Shown one piece after another: positions 26,230 to 33,808 of a DNA stretch of 64,000 nt. The stretch comes from Hymenobacter mellowenesis. Lineage in GTDB: Bacteria > Bacteroidota > Bacteroidia > Cytophagales > Hymenobacteraceae. The stretch lies in the NCBI RefSeq assembly GCF_030581005.1, contig NZ_JAUQSX010000008.1:244494-308493 (forward strand). The letters are read 5' to 3'. The position numbers and the translations under genes are program-made. Under the pieces are notes generated by a model that was not told where the DNA came from, did no database searches, and worked only from the letters and a program-made list of their open reading frames with translations. How positions within the stretch are numbered: position 1 is the stretch's first letter; every line of letters begins with the position of its first letter.

Positions 26230-27492
26230 GTGTTAAATTCTGATTCCGCCCAGCTTGATGCTGCCGACGCCCTCGCTTCTTTCCGCCAGGAGTTTCACCT
26301 GCCGCCCGGCTCCGATGGCCGCCCGGTAGCCTACTTCTGCGGCAACTCGCTGGGCCTGATGCCCAAAGCCGCCCGCGCCGCCGTCGAAACCGAGTTTGAT
26401 ACCTGGGAACGGCTCGGTGTGGAAGGCCATTTTGAGGCGCCTTCGTTCTGGATGCACTTCCACGACACCCTCACCGAGGCCACGGCCCGGCTGGTGGGCG
26501 CGAAGCCCATGGAAGTGGTAGTGATGAACAACCTGACCGTGAACCTGCACCTGCTGCTGGTGACGTTTTACCGTCCCACGGCCACGCGCTACAAGATTTT
26601 GATGGAAGGCGGTGCCTTCCCCTCCGACCAGTACGCCATCGAAAGCCAGGCCCGCCTGCACGGCCTCGACCCCGCCGACGCCATTGTGGAGCTGGTGCCC
26701 CGCCCCGGCGAGCACACCCTGCGCACCGAGGACATTGAAGCCACCATTGCCGAGCTGGGCGATTCGCTGGCCACCGTCCTCATCGGCGGCGTCAACTACT
26801 ACACCGGCCAGGCTTTTGATATGGGGGCTATTACCAAGGCCGGCCACGCCGTGGGCGCCTACGTGGGCTTCGACCTGGCCCACGCCGCTGGCAACCTCGA
26901 CCTGCGCCTGCACGACTGGGACGTGGATTTTGCCTGCTGGTGCACTTACAAGTACCTCAACTCCGGCCCCGGCGGCACCTCGGGCGTGTTTGTGCACGAG
27001 CGGTTTGCCAACCGGCCCGACCTCGTGCGCCTGGCCGGCTGGTGGGGCCACGATGCCAGCGTGCGCTTCCAGATGAAAAAGGGCTTCCGGCCCATGCCCG
27101 GCGCGGCCGGCTGGCAGCTTTCGAATGCCCAGATTTTCCCGATGGCCATTCACCGCGCCAGCCTCGAAATCGTGGACCGCGCCGGCGGCATGCCCGCCCT
27201 GCGTCGCAAGAGCGAGCAGCTCACGGCCCGCCTCGAAACCCTGATTCGCGGCCTGAACCTGCCCGCCACCAAGCTCGAAATTATCACCCCCGCCGACCCG
27301 GCCCAGCGCGGCTGCCAGCTCTCGGTGCTGGTGCACGAGCGCGGGCGCGAGCTGTTCGATTTCCTGGCCGGCCAGGGCATTATCGCCGACTGGCGCGAGC
27401 CCAACGTCATTCGCTTAGCACCCGTACCCTTGTATAATTCGTTTGAGGACGTAGACCGCGTGGGCGAGGCGCTGGCGCGCTTCTTTCAGTGA
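26230..27492 (+). CDS. kynU: Kynureninase
   Basis: PLP-dependent hydrolase that cleaves kynurenine or 3-hydroxykynurenine to (3-hydroxy)anthranilate and alanine. 420 residues if the GTG at 26230 is used (VLNSDSAQLDAADALASFR); a TTG at 26218 is also in frame and there is no ATG, so the start is uncertain. Landmarks: YFCGNSLGL, VVMNNLTVNLH, DLAHAAGN and the PLP-lysine motif CTYKYLNSGPGG with Lys241, then GWWGHD and the C-terminal RGCQLSV and NVIRLAPVPLYNS. Typical full length. It follows a GT-C-like gene by 52 bp and completes a pathway set with KMO, HAAO, ACMSD and the ALDH. Confidence 0.95.
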   Translation: MLNSDSAQLDAADALASFRQEFHLPPGSDGRPVAYFCGNSLGLMPKAARAAVETEFDTWERLGVEGHFEAPSFWMHFHDTLTEATARLVGAKPMEVVVMNNLTVNLHLLLVTFYRPTATRYKILMEGGAFPSDQYAIESQARLHGLDPADAIVELVPRPGEHTLRTEDIEATIAELGDSLATVLIGGVNYYTGQAFDMGAITKAGHAVGAYVGFDLAHAAGNLDLRLHDWDVDFACWCTYKYLNSGPGGTSGVFVHERFANRPDLVRLAGWWGHDASVRFQMKKGFRPMPGAAGWQLSNAQIFPMAIHRASLEIVDRAGGMPALRRKSEQLTARLETLIRGLNLPATKLEIITPADPAQRGCQLSVLVHERGRELFDFLAGQGIIADWREPNVIRLAPVPLYNSFEDVDRVGEALARFFQ

Positions 27493-27574
27493 ACAGTTAG
27501 CAGTGAATAGGCAGCAGCGCCAATGTCCCTCATGCCTCCAACCAACTGTCTATTATTCACTGCCAATTGCTCAC
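27489..27574. repeat. Imperfect intergenic inverted repeat
   Basis: Left part 27489-27510 (GTGAACAGTTAGCAGTGAATAG) against the complement of 27550-27574 matches with a few substitutions and a 3-base insertion. Its left end overlaps the kynureninase stop codon. In style (short repeated CAGT/ACTG units) it resembles the 746-833 palindrome and not the GTCATGCTGAGCG family. Possible weak terminator. Confidence 0.55.
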
Positions 27575-27604
27575 CGAAAACTACTAACTGCATAACTGAA
27601 TAAG

Positions 27605-28312
27605 ATGGAAGATTACGCCGCCAAGATGCTGCTCAAGACCGATGCGGCCCTGCGCGAATACGTGACCGGCCATGCCCAGTACCGCGAGGCCGCCGTGCTC
27701 GCGGCCTTCGATGAGCTGCGCCGCCGCGGCCAGCCCGCCCCCGAAGAAGCTGCCCTGCGCCCCGGCCTCGAAGCCGGTGCCGCCGAGCAGGCCACCCGCG
27801 ACGCTGCCGCCGCTGCCGAACGCCAGCAAGCAGAAGCCCCAGCCTCGGCCGACGACGAGGAAACCGGCCCGGCTCTCTATTCGCCGGTAACCATCGCGCT
27901 GTTTTCGATTCTGCCCATGCCTATGTTCTCGATGATAGCCGGGGGCATTCTCATGTGCCTGAACCTGTTCCGCGTGGGACGCAAGCGGGCCATGCTGGGT
28001 TTGATGCTGTTCATCATCGCTTACCTATACATCGGCTCGGCCCTGATAAGCTGGGCCTTTCTGCACGGCATGAACATCGTGTGGGCGCTCATGGCGTTTA
28101 ACATCCCGGCGGCGCTGGTTTACATCCTCTGGTTCTGGCCGCGCTACATCCGCACCACTAATTTTCGCAGCCGCAGCATCTTTCTGCCCGTTTTGGTGTG
28201 CGTCATCGTCATTTGGGGCCTGGAAAAAATTTCTCCTTACGTGATGGAAAAACAACCCAAGGAGATGCGGCAGAAAATTGAGAAGATGATGCCCCAGCCG
28301 CCCCAGCCCTAG
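27605..28312 (+). CDS. Membrane protein with cytoplasmic N-terminal helix region, unknown function
   Basis: 235 residues. Residues 1-90 are soluble, helical and Ala/Glu-rich (EAAVLAAFDELRRRGQPAPEEA ... EATRDAAAAAERQQAE), then four hydrophobic segments (about 95-120, 127-150, 155-175 and 190-208) and a charged C-terminal tail (EKQPKEMRQKIEKM). The N-terminal part resembles short motifs seen at the start of various Bacteroidota membrane proteins (LREYVTGHAQYREAAVLAAFDEL), possibly a small protein-protein docking segment. No family assigned. It stands alone between the inverted repeat and the AlkB-like gene. Confidence 0.7.
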   Translation: MEDYAAKMLLKTDAALREYVTGHAQYREAAVLAAFDELRRRGQPAPEEAALRPGLEAGAAEQATRDAAAAAERQQAEAPASADDEETGPALYSPVTIALFSILPMPMFSMIAGGILMCLNLFRVGRKRAMLGLMLFIIAYLYIGSALISWAFLHGMNIVWALMAFNIPAALVYILWFWPRYIRTTNFRSRSIFLPVLVCVIVIWGLEKISPYVMEKQPKEMRQKIEKMMPQPPQP

Positions 28313-28353
28313 CCCCCAACCTATGCCTGGCCCAGGCGCAATGGCCGTTTCTC

Positions 28354-29016
28354 ATGGCGCTTTCACCCCTCGCCCTGCCCGGCGCCGACCTGCTCTTCGA
28401 CCCCGGGTTCCTGTCCGAAACCGAAGCCGCCGCGTTGCTAGCGAGCCTCAGCGCCGAAGTAGCCTGGGAGCAACGCACCATCCGGCTGTTTGGGCAGCAA
28501 TTTCCGCAGCCCCGCCTCACCGCCTGGTACGGCAGCGCCGAGGCCCGCTACACCTATTCCGGCCTCACCTGGGAGCCCCGCCCCTGGACGCCCACCCTCC
28601 TGGCCCTGCGCCAGCGCCTGGAAACCGCCACCGGCGCCCGCTTCAACAGCGTGCTGCTGAACCTGTACCGCGACGGCCGCGACAGCATGGGCTGGCACGC
28701 CGACGACGAGCCTGAGCTGGGCCCCGCGCCCACCATTGCCTCGCTCAGCCTGGGGGCCACGCGCCGCTTCCGGCTGCGGCCCCGCTCCGGCTTGGTGCAC
28801 CCGCCTTTGTCCGTTGATTTGGCTTCGGGCAGCCTGCTGCTCATGCGCGGCGCCACCCAGCAGCACTGGCAGCACGCGCTGCCCAAAACCACCCGCCCCC
28901 TGGGCCCCCGCCTGAACCTGACTTTCCGGTGGGTGGCGGGCAGTGATGGCCGGTTGTTGTCTTTTCGCCTAAACAGTTGTGCAACAGCAATCGATTATGC
29001 CGGTCGGACCGATTGA
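28354..29016 (+). CDS. alkB: AlkB-family 2-oxoglutarate/Fe(II) DNA repair dioxygenase
   Basis: 220 residues. Oxidatively removes methyl groups from alkylated bases such as 1-methyladenine and 3-methylcytosine. Iron ligands His115-x-Asp117 (MGWHADDE) and His164 (HWQHALPK), and the 2-oxoglutarate/substrate arginines Arg176 and Arg182 in RLNLTFR, are all present, as is the NLYRDGRDSMGWH approach strand and FNSVLLNLY. The sequence is closer to the ALKBH2/3-like bacterial group than to E. coli AlkB. The last 25 or so residues after FRWVAG look unconserved. Independent gene 41 bp after its neighbour. Confidence 0.92.
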   Translation: MALSPLALPGADLLFDPGFLSETEAAALLASLSAEVAWEQRTIRLFGQQFPQPRLTAWYGSAEARYTYSGLTWEPRPWTPTLLALRQRLETATGARFNSVLLNLYRDGRDSMGWHADDEPELGPAPTIASLSLGATRRFRLRPRSGLVHPPLSVDLASGSLLLMRGATQQHWQHALPKTTRPLGPRLNLTFRWVAGSDGRLLSFRLNSCATAIDYAGRTD

Positions 29017-29094
29017 AGTAGCAACGATTTTGTTTGCTCAACGACCGGTCGGCCCGGCAGCACCTTCTTATGTACGCTTACTTCTTCACCACTT

Positions 29095-29355
29095 TTAATA
29101 GATGATATCGGGATGCCCGCTCAGCTCGGAGAAGTAGCCGTCGCCCACCTCGTAGTCGCCGACCCAGAAAGTGGGAGTCGCTTCGGGCGTTTCTTCTGCC
29201 GCTTCCGAAGCGGGCAAAGCCGGAAGGCTGGGCGGCGCCGGGTCGGCCGCAGTTGTTGGCTTGATGGCAGGTAACATTGGAGGAGAGGCTTTGCGGGGCA
29301 TCAGTGAAAGGAACGATGTAGCATCAATAACCAACCCGTATTCAGCCACTTGCAT
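29095..29355 (-). CDS. Small protein with C-terminal GDYxVG-x8-GHPDIxY motif (copy 1)
   Basis: Up to 86 residues from the ATG at 29355; shorter starts at 29301 or 29277 (MLPAIKPT, 60 residues) are possible. The middle is a Pro/Ala/Glu-rich linker (PAPPSLPALPASEAAEE). The extreme C terminus, VGDYEVGDGYFSELSGHPDIIY, aligns without gaps to the end of the ORF at 29689-29943, and both end in Tyr-TAA. A conserved C-terminal peptide after a low-complexity leader is a layout shared with ribosomal-peptide precursors and with exported or tethered short peptides, but no modifying enzyme is next to it. Function unknown. Confidence 0.55.
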   Translation of the reverse strand: MQVAEYGLVIDATSFLSLMPRKASPPMLPAIKPTTAADPAPPSLPALPASEAAEETPEATPTFWVGDYEVGDGYFSELSGHPDIIY

Positions 29356-29688
29356 AGCAACGCCTTCCTTTTACAAGGAATGTACCAGGCCCCGGCGGCG
29401 GCAACGGGGCCGACCGCTGCGGCGGGATAAAGGGGCGCCAGGCGCATGATTACGGTTGGGCGGCTGCGCTCTTGAACCCCGGGACGGAAGGCTCAGTGGC
29501 AGCAGGCCGGTAGCAGGGCCCGCCTTGGGGCAGGCGGGCAAGGAGATGGGCAGAATGTTGTAACGCTGTGGCTAAACCAGAAAATGGGCAGAAACGGAGG
29601 AAGCGCGGCTACGAGATTCTATCTAATCAATAATTCACACACCTGCCACAGCCCGGCATGCGCTGACAATACTTTTATAATCATTATT
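29356..29688. other. 333-bp region between the two small related ORFs
   Basis: No gene is supported. It includes a GC-rich half (29380-29540) and an AT-richer half (29600-29700) with TTTTATAATCATTATTTTAAT next to the second ORF's stop. No third copy of the GHPDI motif was found on either strand. Confidence 0.5.
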
Positions 29689-29943
29689 TTAATAACGAAT
29701 GTCGGGGTGTCCGTACAGCAGCAGGTCGCCTTCTTCGCCCACCACATAGTCGCCTATTTGCAGCGCTTTCGCGGCGGGTTGGAGCCGCACCGGCGCGGGC
29801 AACATGCGCCGCCAGGCGGCCGCGCTGGGTGCGAAGCCGGTAGTGGCCAACGGCACCATGAACCGCTGAGTGCTGCGGCGGCTGGCCCGGCAGCGCCACC
29901 GGCGGTAGCTCATGCACTTGTAGCGAAAACGAAAGTGAGTCAT
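29689..29943 (-). CDS. Small protein with C-terminal GDYxVG-x8-GHPDIxY motif (copy 2)
   Basis: Up to 84 residues from the ATG at 29943 (MTHFRFRYKC); a shorter start at 29805 (MLPAPVRLQPAAK, 38 residues) would match the MLPA start possible in copy 1. The N-terminal part of the longest version is Arg/Trp/Cys-rich and may be untranslated. The C terminus IGDYVVGEEGDLLLYGHPDIRY aligns to copy 1 with GDY, VG and GHPDI identical and the same 8-residue spacing. It is encoded upstream of copy 1 on the same strand. Paralogy is seen directly; any role is unknown. Confidence 0.55.
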   Translation of the reverse strand: MTHFRFRYKCMSYRRWRCRASRRSTQRFMVPLATTGFAPSAAAWRRMLPAPVRLQPAAKALQIGDYVVGEEGDLLLYGHPDIRY

Positions 29944-30151
29944 AGCAAATGGTGATTTAGTTCTAATTCGTCAAAGGTCTGCTACCGGTTGCCTCAGCCG
30001 GAAATTTTACGACCAGTCATATCGATTAGGCGATGAGTGCAACTGCTGAGCGGATGGGAATTTGCCGGCCGCGCCGGCGAAGCCCCGCAGCGTAGTAGCT
30101 TCGCTGCCCACCCGCCCCTCGGGGCTTTCCACTTTCTTCCCCTCCCTTCCT

Positions 30152-31531
30152 ATGGCTGCTGATTTGCCGTTTTCGCCCGCCGCCGAGCCGCTCACCGTGA
30201 TGGGCGCCGGCCTGGTGGGTTCGTTGTTGTCGTTGTATCTGGCCCGCCGGGGCCACGCCGTGCAGGTTTTTGAGCGGCGGGCCGACCCGCGCCGCGCCGG
30301 CTTTCAGGAAGGCCGCTCCATCAACCTAGCGCTATCGGACCGGGGCTGGCACGCGCTGAGCGGCGTGGGCGTGGCCAACGACATCCGCCAGGTAGGCATT
30401 GCAATGACCGGCCGCGTGATGCACGACGTGCAGGGCAACCTCACCCGCCAGCCTTACGGCCGCGAGGGCCAGGCCATTTACTCCGTAAACCGGGGCCACC
30501 TCAATCGCCGCCTGCTCGACCTGGCCGAGGCCCAGACCGGCGTCAGCCTGCATTTCGGCCAGCAGTGCCTGGGCATCGACCTCAAAAAGCAGCAGTTGCA
30601 CCTGCGCGATACCACAACTCAGGCCGAGCACGACGTGCCTTACCGCCGCCTGTTCGGCACCGATGGCGCTTTTTCGGCCGTGCGCGCAGCCCTGCAGCGG
30701 CAGGAACGGTTCGACTACTCGCAGGACTACCTGGAGTATGGCTATAAGGAACTGACCATTGAGGCCGGCCCCGGCGGGGCCTGGCAGCTGGAAAAAAACG
30801 CGCTGCACATCTGGCCCCGCGGCCAGTACCTGATGATTGCGCTGCCCAACCTCGATGGCTCGTTCAACTGCACGCTGTTCTTCCCTTACGAAGGCCCTGA
30901 AAGCTTTGCCGCGCTGCAAACACCGGCCGATGTGACGGCCTTTTTCACCCGCGTATTTCCCGACGCCACGCCCCTGATGCCAGCGCTGGAAAAGGAATTT
31001 TTCGAGCACCCCACGGGCTCGCTGGTCACCATCCGCTGCTTTCCGTGGAAGTACGACGACGACGTGCTGCTGCTCGGCGACGCGGCCCACGCCATCGTGC
31101 CCTTCTACGGGCAGGGCATGAACGCCGGCTTCGAGGATTGCAGCGTGCTCAATGAGCTGCTCGACCAGCACGGCGACGCCGACTGGGCCACCATTTTCGC
31201 CGAATTTCAGCAGCAGCGCAAGCCCAACAACGACGCCATGGCCGACCTGGCCGTGTACAACTTCGTGGAAATGCGCGACCGGGTGGCCGACCCGCGCTTC
31301 CTGCTTCAGAAGAAGATTGAGGCCAAAATCGCGGCCCAATACCCCGGCCGCTGGACGCCGCTCTACTCGCAGGTCACGTTTTCGCACACGCCCTACGCCG
31401 AGGCCTGGGCCGCCGGCCAGCGCCAGGACGCCATCATGGCCCGCCTCATGCCCCACATCGCATCCGAAACCGACTACGACCAGCCCGACGTGCAGGCGCT
31501 GGTGCAGCAGGAAATGGTCGAGCGAACGTAG
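30152..31531 (+). CDS. kmo: Kynurenine 3-monooxygenase
   Basis: FAD- and NADPH-dependent aromatic hydroxylase converting kynurenine to 3-hydroxykynurenine. 459 residues from the ATG at 30152; the frame is open from 30062 but the extra residues are not conserved. FAD motif GAGLVGS (18-24) with FERRADPR, substrate-site RSINLALSDRG, and the second FAD motif LLLGDAAHAIVPFYGQGMNAGFEDC (Asp310) are present. The C-terminal membrane helix of eukaryotic enzymes is absent, as usual in bacteria. It lies 2.7 kb beyond kynureninase, separated by unrelated genes. It supplies 3-hydroxykynurenine for the dioxygenase/ACMSD branch. Confidence 0.94.
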   Translation: MAADLPFSPAAEPLTVMGAGLVGSLLSLYLARRGHAVQVFERRADPRRAGFQEGRSINLALSDRGWHALSGVGVANDIRQVGIAMTGRVMHDVQGNLTRQPYGREGQAIYSVNRGHLNRRLLDLAEAQTGVSLHFGQQCLGIDLKKQQLHLRDTTTQAEHDVPYRRLFGTDGAFSAVRAALQRQERFDYSQDYLEYGYKELTIEAGPGGAWQLEKNALHIWPRGQYLMIALPNLDGSFNCTLFFPYEGPESFAALQTPADVTAFFTRVFPDATPLMPALEKEFFEHPTGSLVTIRCFPWKYDDDVLLLGDAAHAIVPFYGQGMNAGFEDCSVLNELLDQHGDADWATIFAEFQQQRKPNNDAMADLAVYNFVEMRDRVADPRFLLQKKIEAKIAAQYPGRWTPLYSQVTFSHTPYAEAWAAGQRQDAIMARLMPHIASETDYDQPDVQALVQQEMVERT

Positions 31532-31547
31532 CACGTCGCCGCGCCCG

Positions 31548-31967
31548 CTAGCGAATGGCCAGCTCGGTGCCGTCGAGGGCCTGGGCGGTGCCGGCCAGGC
31601 GCTGGCACAACGCCTGGTAGGTGCTGAGCTGGCGGGTATCGAGCACGTGGTATACGGCCAGGCGATACTCGCGCTGGGCCTGGGCGGCCTGCCCGGCGGT
31701 GGCGGCCAGGGCCAGCGCCCAGCGCTCGGCCCGGGTGAAAGATTCGACCGCTTGTAGCTGCTCGCGGCTGAGCGTCAGGACGTCGGCCAGGAAATGCGTG
31801 ATGCGCCGGGCCTCCCGAACCTGACCAGACAGGCTGGGCTCGAAAACCTCGTTGCGCGCCTCAGTTTCGGGGGTGGTCAGGGGGCGGGGGCGGCGGGCAG
31901 CCTGCGCGGCTAACGTGCTACCAATCAGCAAAAACCACAACAGGGCAATACGACGTAACTTCAACAT
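31548..31967 (-). CDS. Secreted small helical protein, unknown function
   Basis: 139 residues from the ATG at 31967 (MLKLRRIALLWFLLIGSTLAAQAA), giving a standard signal peptide cut after AQA. A longer frame to 32009 would bury the signal sequence. The mature part is predicted mostly helical (THFLADVLTLSREQLQAVESFTRAERWALA, YRLAVYHVLDTRQLSTYQALCQRLAG) with Ala/Leu/Gln-rich heptad-like spacing. The TxSxxQ...ILxxxQ..Y pattern resembles small Bacteroidota periplasmic proteins of the Spy/CpxP-like type, though that is only a suggestion. Convergent with the KMO gene (16 bp between stops). Confidence 0.7.
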   Translation of the reverse strand: MLKLRRIALLWFLLIGSTLAAQAARRPRPLTTPETEARNEVFEPSLSGQVREARRITHFLADVLTLSREQLQAVESFTRAERWALALAATAGQAAQAQREYRLAVYHVLDTRQLSTYQALCQRLAGTAQALDGTELAIR

Positions 31968-32125
31968 GATGTAAAAAAGCAGAAGCGAAGCTTTAACCAG
32001 CGGGCTCACTCTGTGTTATTTGCAATTCCCAAAGCTATTCGCCAGGCTTTGCTGGCGCTTTCTTTGGTAGACGGTCGTCGGCTTTTCCTCTGCGAGTTGT
32101 TACTTTATACCGGCGAACGTCCTGA

Positions 32126-32133
32126 TACTTTTG
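32126..32133 (+). promoter_or_regulatory. Putative -7 box of the LytTR regulator gene
   Basis: TACTTTTG, a perfect TAnnTTTG, 26 bp before the ATG at 32160. It argues against the longer ORF that starts at 32013. Confidence 0.45.
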
Positions 32134-32159
32134 CCCGCTACCCTTCCTTTCCTCACTCT

Positions 32160-32876
32160 ATGTTAACATGCGCCATCATCGACGACGATGAAATCAACCG
32201 TCTGACGCTTGAGCACTACATCGAACTCACGCCCAATCTCAAGCTAATGGCCTCGTTGGGCGATGGCATTGCCGGGCTCACGTTTTTCCGCGAGGGCAAC
32301 AAGGTAGACGTCCTGTTTCTCGACATTGAGATGCCCCACCTCAACGGCCTGGAGTTGCTGCGCGTTCTCACCGACCCGCCCGAAGTCATCATCACCACGG
32401 CCCGCCAGGATTTTGCCGTCGACGCCTTCGAGCTGCGCGTGACCGATTACCTGGTGAAGCCCTTCGATTTTGCCCGTTTCACGCAGGCCGTGCAGCGGGT
32501 GCAGTCGCGCGCCAGCCAGAACGCCCCGGCCGCCGCGCTTGCGCCCGACGCACCAGCCAACACCGACCTGTTTGTGAAGGTGAACAGCCGCATGGTGCGC
32601 ATCAATTTCGACGAGGTGCTGTACGTAGAGGCACTATCCGACTACGTCAACATCGTGACGGCCAAGCAGAAATACATCGTCTACACCACGCTCAAGGCCC
32701 TCGAAACCCGGCTGGCGCAGTTTCCGAATTTCATTCGGGTGCACCGCAGCTACTTGCTGAACACTCAACACATCGAGTCCATTGAAGACAACACCGCCAA
32801 CCTGCGCGGCGGCCACTTCGTGCCCATCGGCAAGTCGTACCAGGAATCTTTTTACAAGGGCTTGCAGCGGATTTAA
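32160..32876 (+). CDS. LytTR-family response regulator
   Basis: 238 residues from the ATG at 32160 (MLTCAIIDDDE). N-terminal receiver domain with acidic pocket Asp8-Asp10, phosphoacceptor Asp55 (VLFLDIEMP) and Lys in YLVKPFDF, then a LytTR DNA-binding domain from about residue 140 (DLFVKVNSRMVRINFDEVLYVEALSDYVNIVT ... FIRVHRSYLLNTQHIE). No histidine kinase gene is adjacent, so the partner is elsewhere. The palindrome at 32901-32942 just downstream looks like its terminator. In Bacteroidota such regulators usually pair with LytS-like kinases. Confidence 0.92.
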   Translation: MLTCAIIDDDEINRLTLEHYIELTPNLKLMASLGDGIAGLTFFREGNKVDVLFLDIEMPHLNGLELLRVLTDPPEVIITTARQDFAVDAFELRVTDYLVKPFDFARFTQAVQRVQSRASQNAPAAALAPDAPANTDLFVKVNSRMVRINFDEVLYVEALSDYVNIVTAKQKYIVYTTLKALETRLAQFPNFIRVHRSYLLNTQHIESIEDNTANLRGGHFVPIGKSYQESFYKGLQRI

Positions 32877-32900
32877 TATCCGAGCGGATTAAGCTCACAG

Positions 32901-32942
32901 AAAGAACGTCATGCTTCGACTGCGCTCAGCATGACGTTCTTT
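32901..32942 (+). terminator. Truncated GTCATGC palindrome acting as terminator
   Basis: Perfect 14-bp stem AAAGAACGTCATGC (32901-32914) with 32929-32942, 14-base loop, followed by an uninterrupted run of seven or more T. The loop retains TTCGACTGCGCTCA from the repeat family, so this is a reduced copy of the GTCATGCTGAGCG palindrome placed as a Rho-independent terminator 25 bp after the regulator gene. Confidence 0.85.
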
Positions 32943-32968
32943 TTTTACTGGCTACCTCTGTGACGCAC

Positions 32969-33583
32969 TCAAACGCCGTCATTCGGCTTAATAACCTGCT
33001 GATACACCGGCAGCTGGTAAAACGGCCGCAGCAGGCGCACCACGTCCAGGGCGTCGGCCAGGGCTTCGTGGGCCACTTCGCGGTCGTCGAAGCGGGCGCG
33101 GGCCTTGCAGATGCTCATGCTGGGCAGGCGCGAGTCTTTGTGCCAGTTGAGGTAGAAGGCGGCGGGGTCGAGCATGGCGGGCTCGGCGCGCACCAGCGTG
33201 CCGTAGCCGGGCAGCTCTTTCAGAAAGCCCAGGTCGAAAACGCCGATGTTCTTGCCCGCCATTGTCACCGACACGCAGTCTTTCGCATCGGCCCGAAAGC
33301 CCTGAGCCAGCAGAAACTCGCGCAGCTGCGGCAGCAGCTCGTCGGGCGTGCATAGCTCGGGGTTGAATTCCTTTTGAGCGAGTTCCTGCAGCAGGCGGGC
33401 GTTGAGGGCCAGGGCGCCGGCCGTGCCCACGTACTCGGGGTGGCGCACCACGCGCCGGAAAGCGGGCAGTTCGGCCAGCGGCAGCGGGTGGCGCGAGTCT
33501 TCCACCACGGCCGCTAGCTCCAGAATCTGGTGGCGGCGCGGGTTCGAGCCGGAGGTTTCAAGGTCGAGGGAAACGTAGCGCAT
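32969..33583 (-). CDS. DnaQ-like DEDDh 3'-5' exonuclease
   Basis: 204 residues. Catalytic residues of the DEDDh exonuclease fold are all visible: Asp7 and Glu9 (SLDLETSG), Asp117 (NIGVFDLGFL), His172 and Asp177 (AHEALADALDVV). Close in layout to RNase T / epsilon-type single-domain exonucleases; whether RNA or DNA is the target cannot be told. The insert around 60-110 (CTPDELLPQLREFLLAQGF) is somewhat long. It is independent of its neighbours, bounded by the regulator terminator and a long palindrome. Confidence 0.87.
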   Translation of the reverse strand: MRYVSLDLETSGSNPRRHQILELAAVVEDSRHPLPLAELPAFRRVVRHPEYVGTAGALALNARLLQELAQKEFNPELCTPDELLPQLREFLLAQGFRADAKDCVSVTMAGKNIGVFDLGFLKELPGYGTLVRAEPAMLDPAAFYLNWHKDSRLPSMSICKARARFDDREVAHEALADALDVVRLLRPFYQLPVYQQVIKPNDGV

Positions 33584-33660
33584 GGGCTTCGTTTACGGCG
33601 GAGCGGCGGGTGAGGAACGAATTGGGTCGATTTTTTAAATGGGTACGTACTGCTGGGCTT

Positions 33661-33793
33661 CGTTCTGGCGGGCGCCTCACCCCCGGCCCCTCTCCCAAAG
33701 GAGAGGGGTGCCTAACGATTTGAGGATGGGGCATAACCGGTGCCCCCTCTCCTTTGGGAGAGGGGGTCAGGGGGTGAGGCGCCCGTTAGAACG
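33661..33793. repeat. Long palindrome containing CTCTCCCAAAGGAGAGG sub-hairpins
   Basis: Arms 33661-33708 and 33743-33793 are inverted relatives with a few mismatches and a 3-4-base length difference. Each arm is itself a small hairpin (CTCTCC-AAAG-GGAGAG), giving a cruciform-like structure. This repeat family (CCCCTCTCC ... GGAGAGGGG) is unlike the others in the window. It lies between the exonuclease start and the DUF4197 stop. Confidence 0.88.
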
Positions 33794-33808
33794 CAGCAAC
33801 CCCTTCAC

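Noticed and set aside
33530..33570. A GGTTCGAGCC string as a tRNA T-loop
   Set aside because: It lies inside the exonuclease coding region and no acceptor or anticodon stem can be formed around it.
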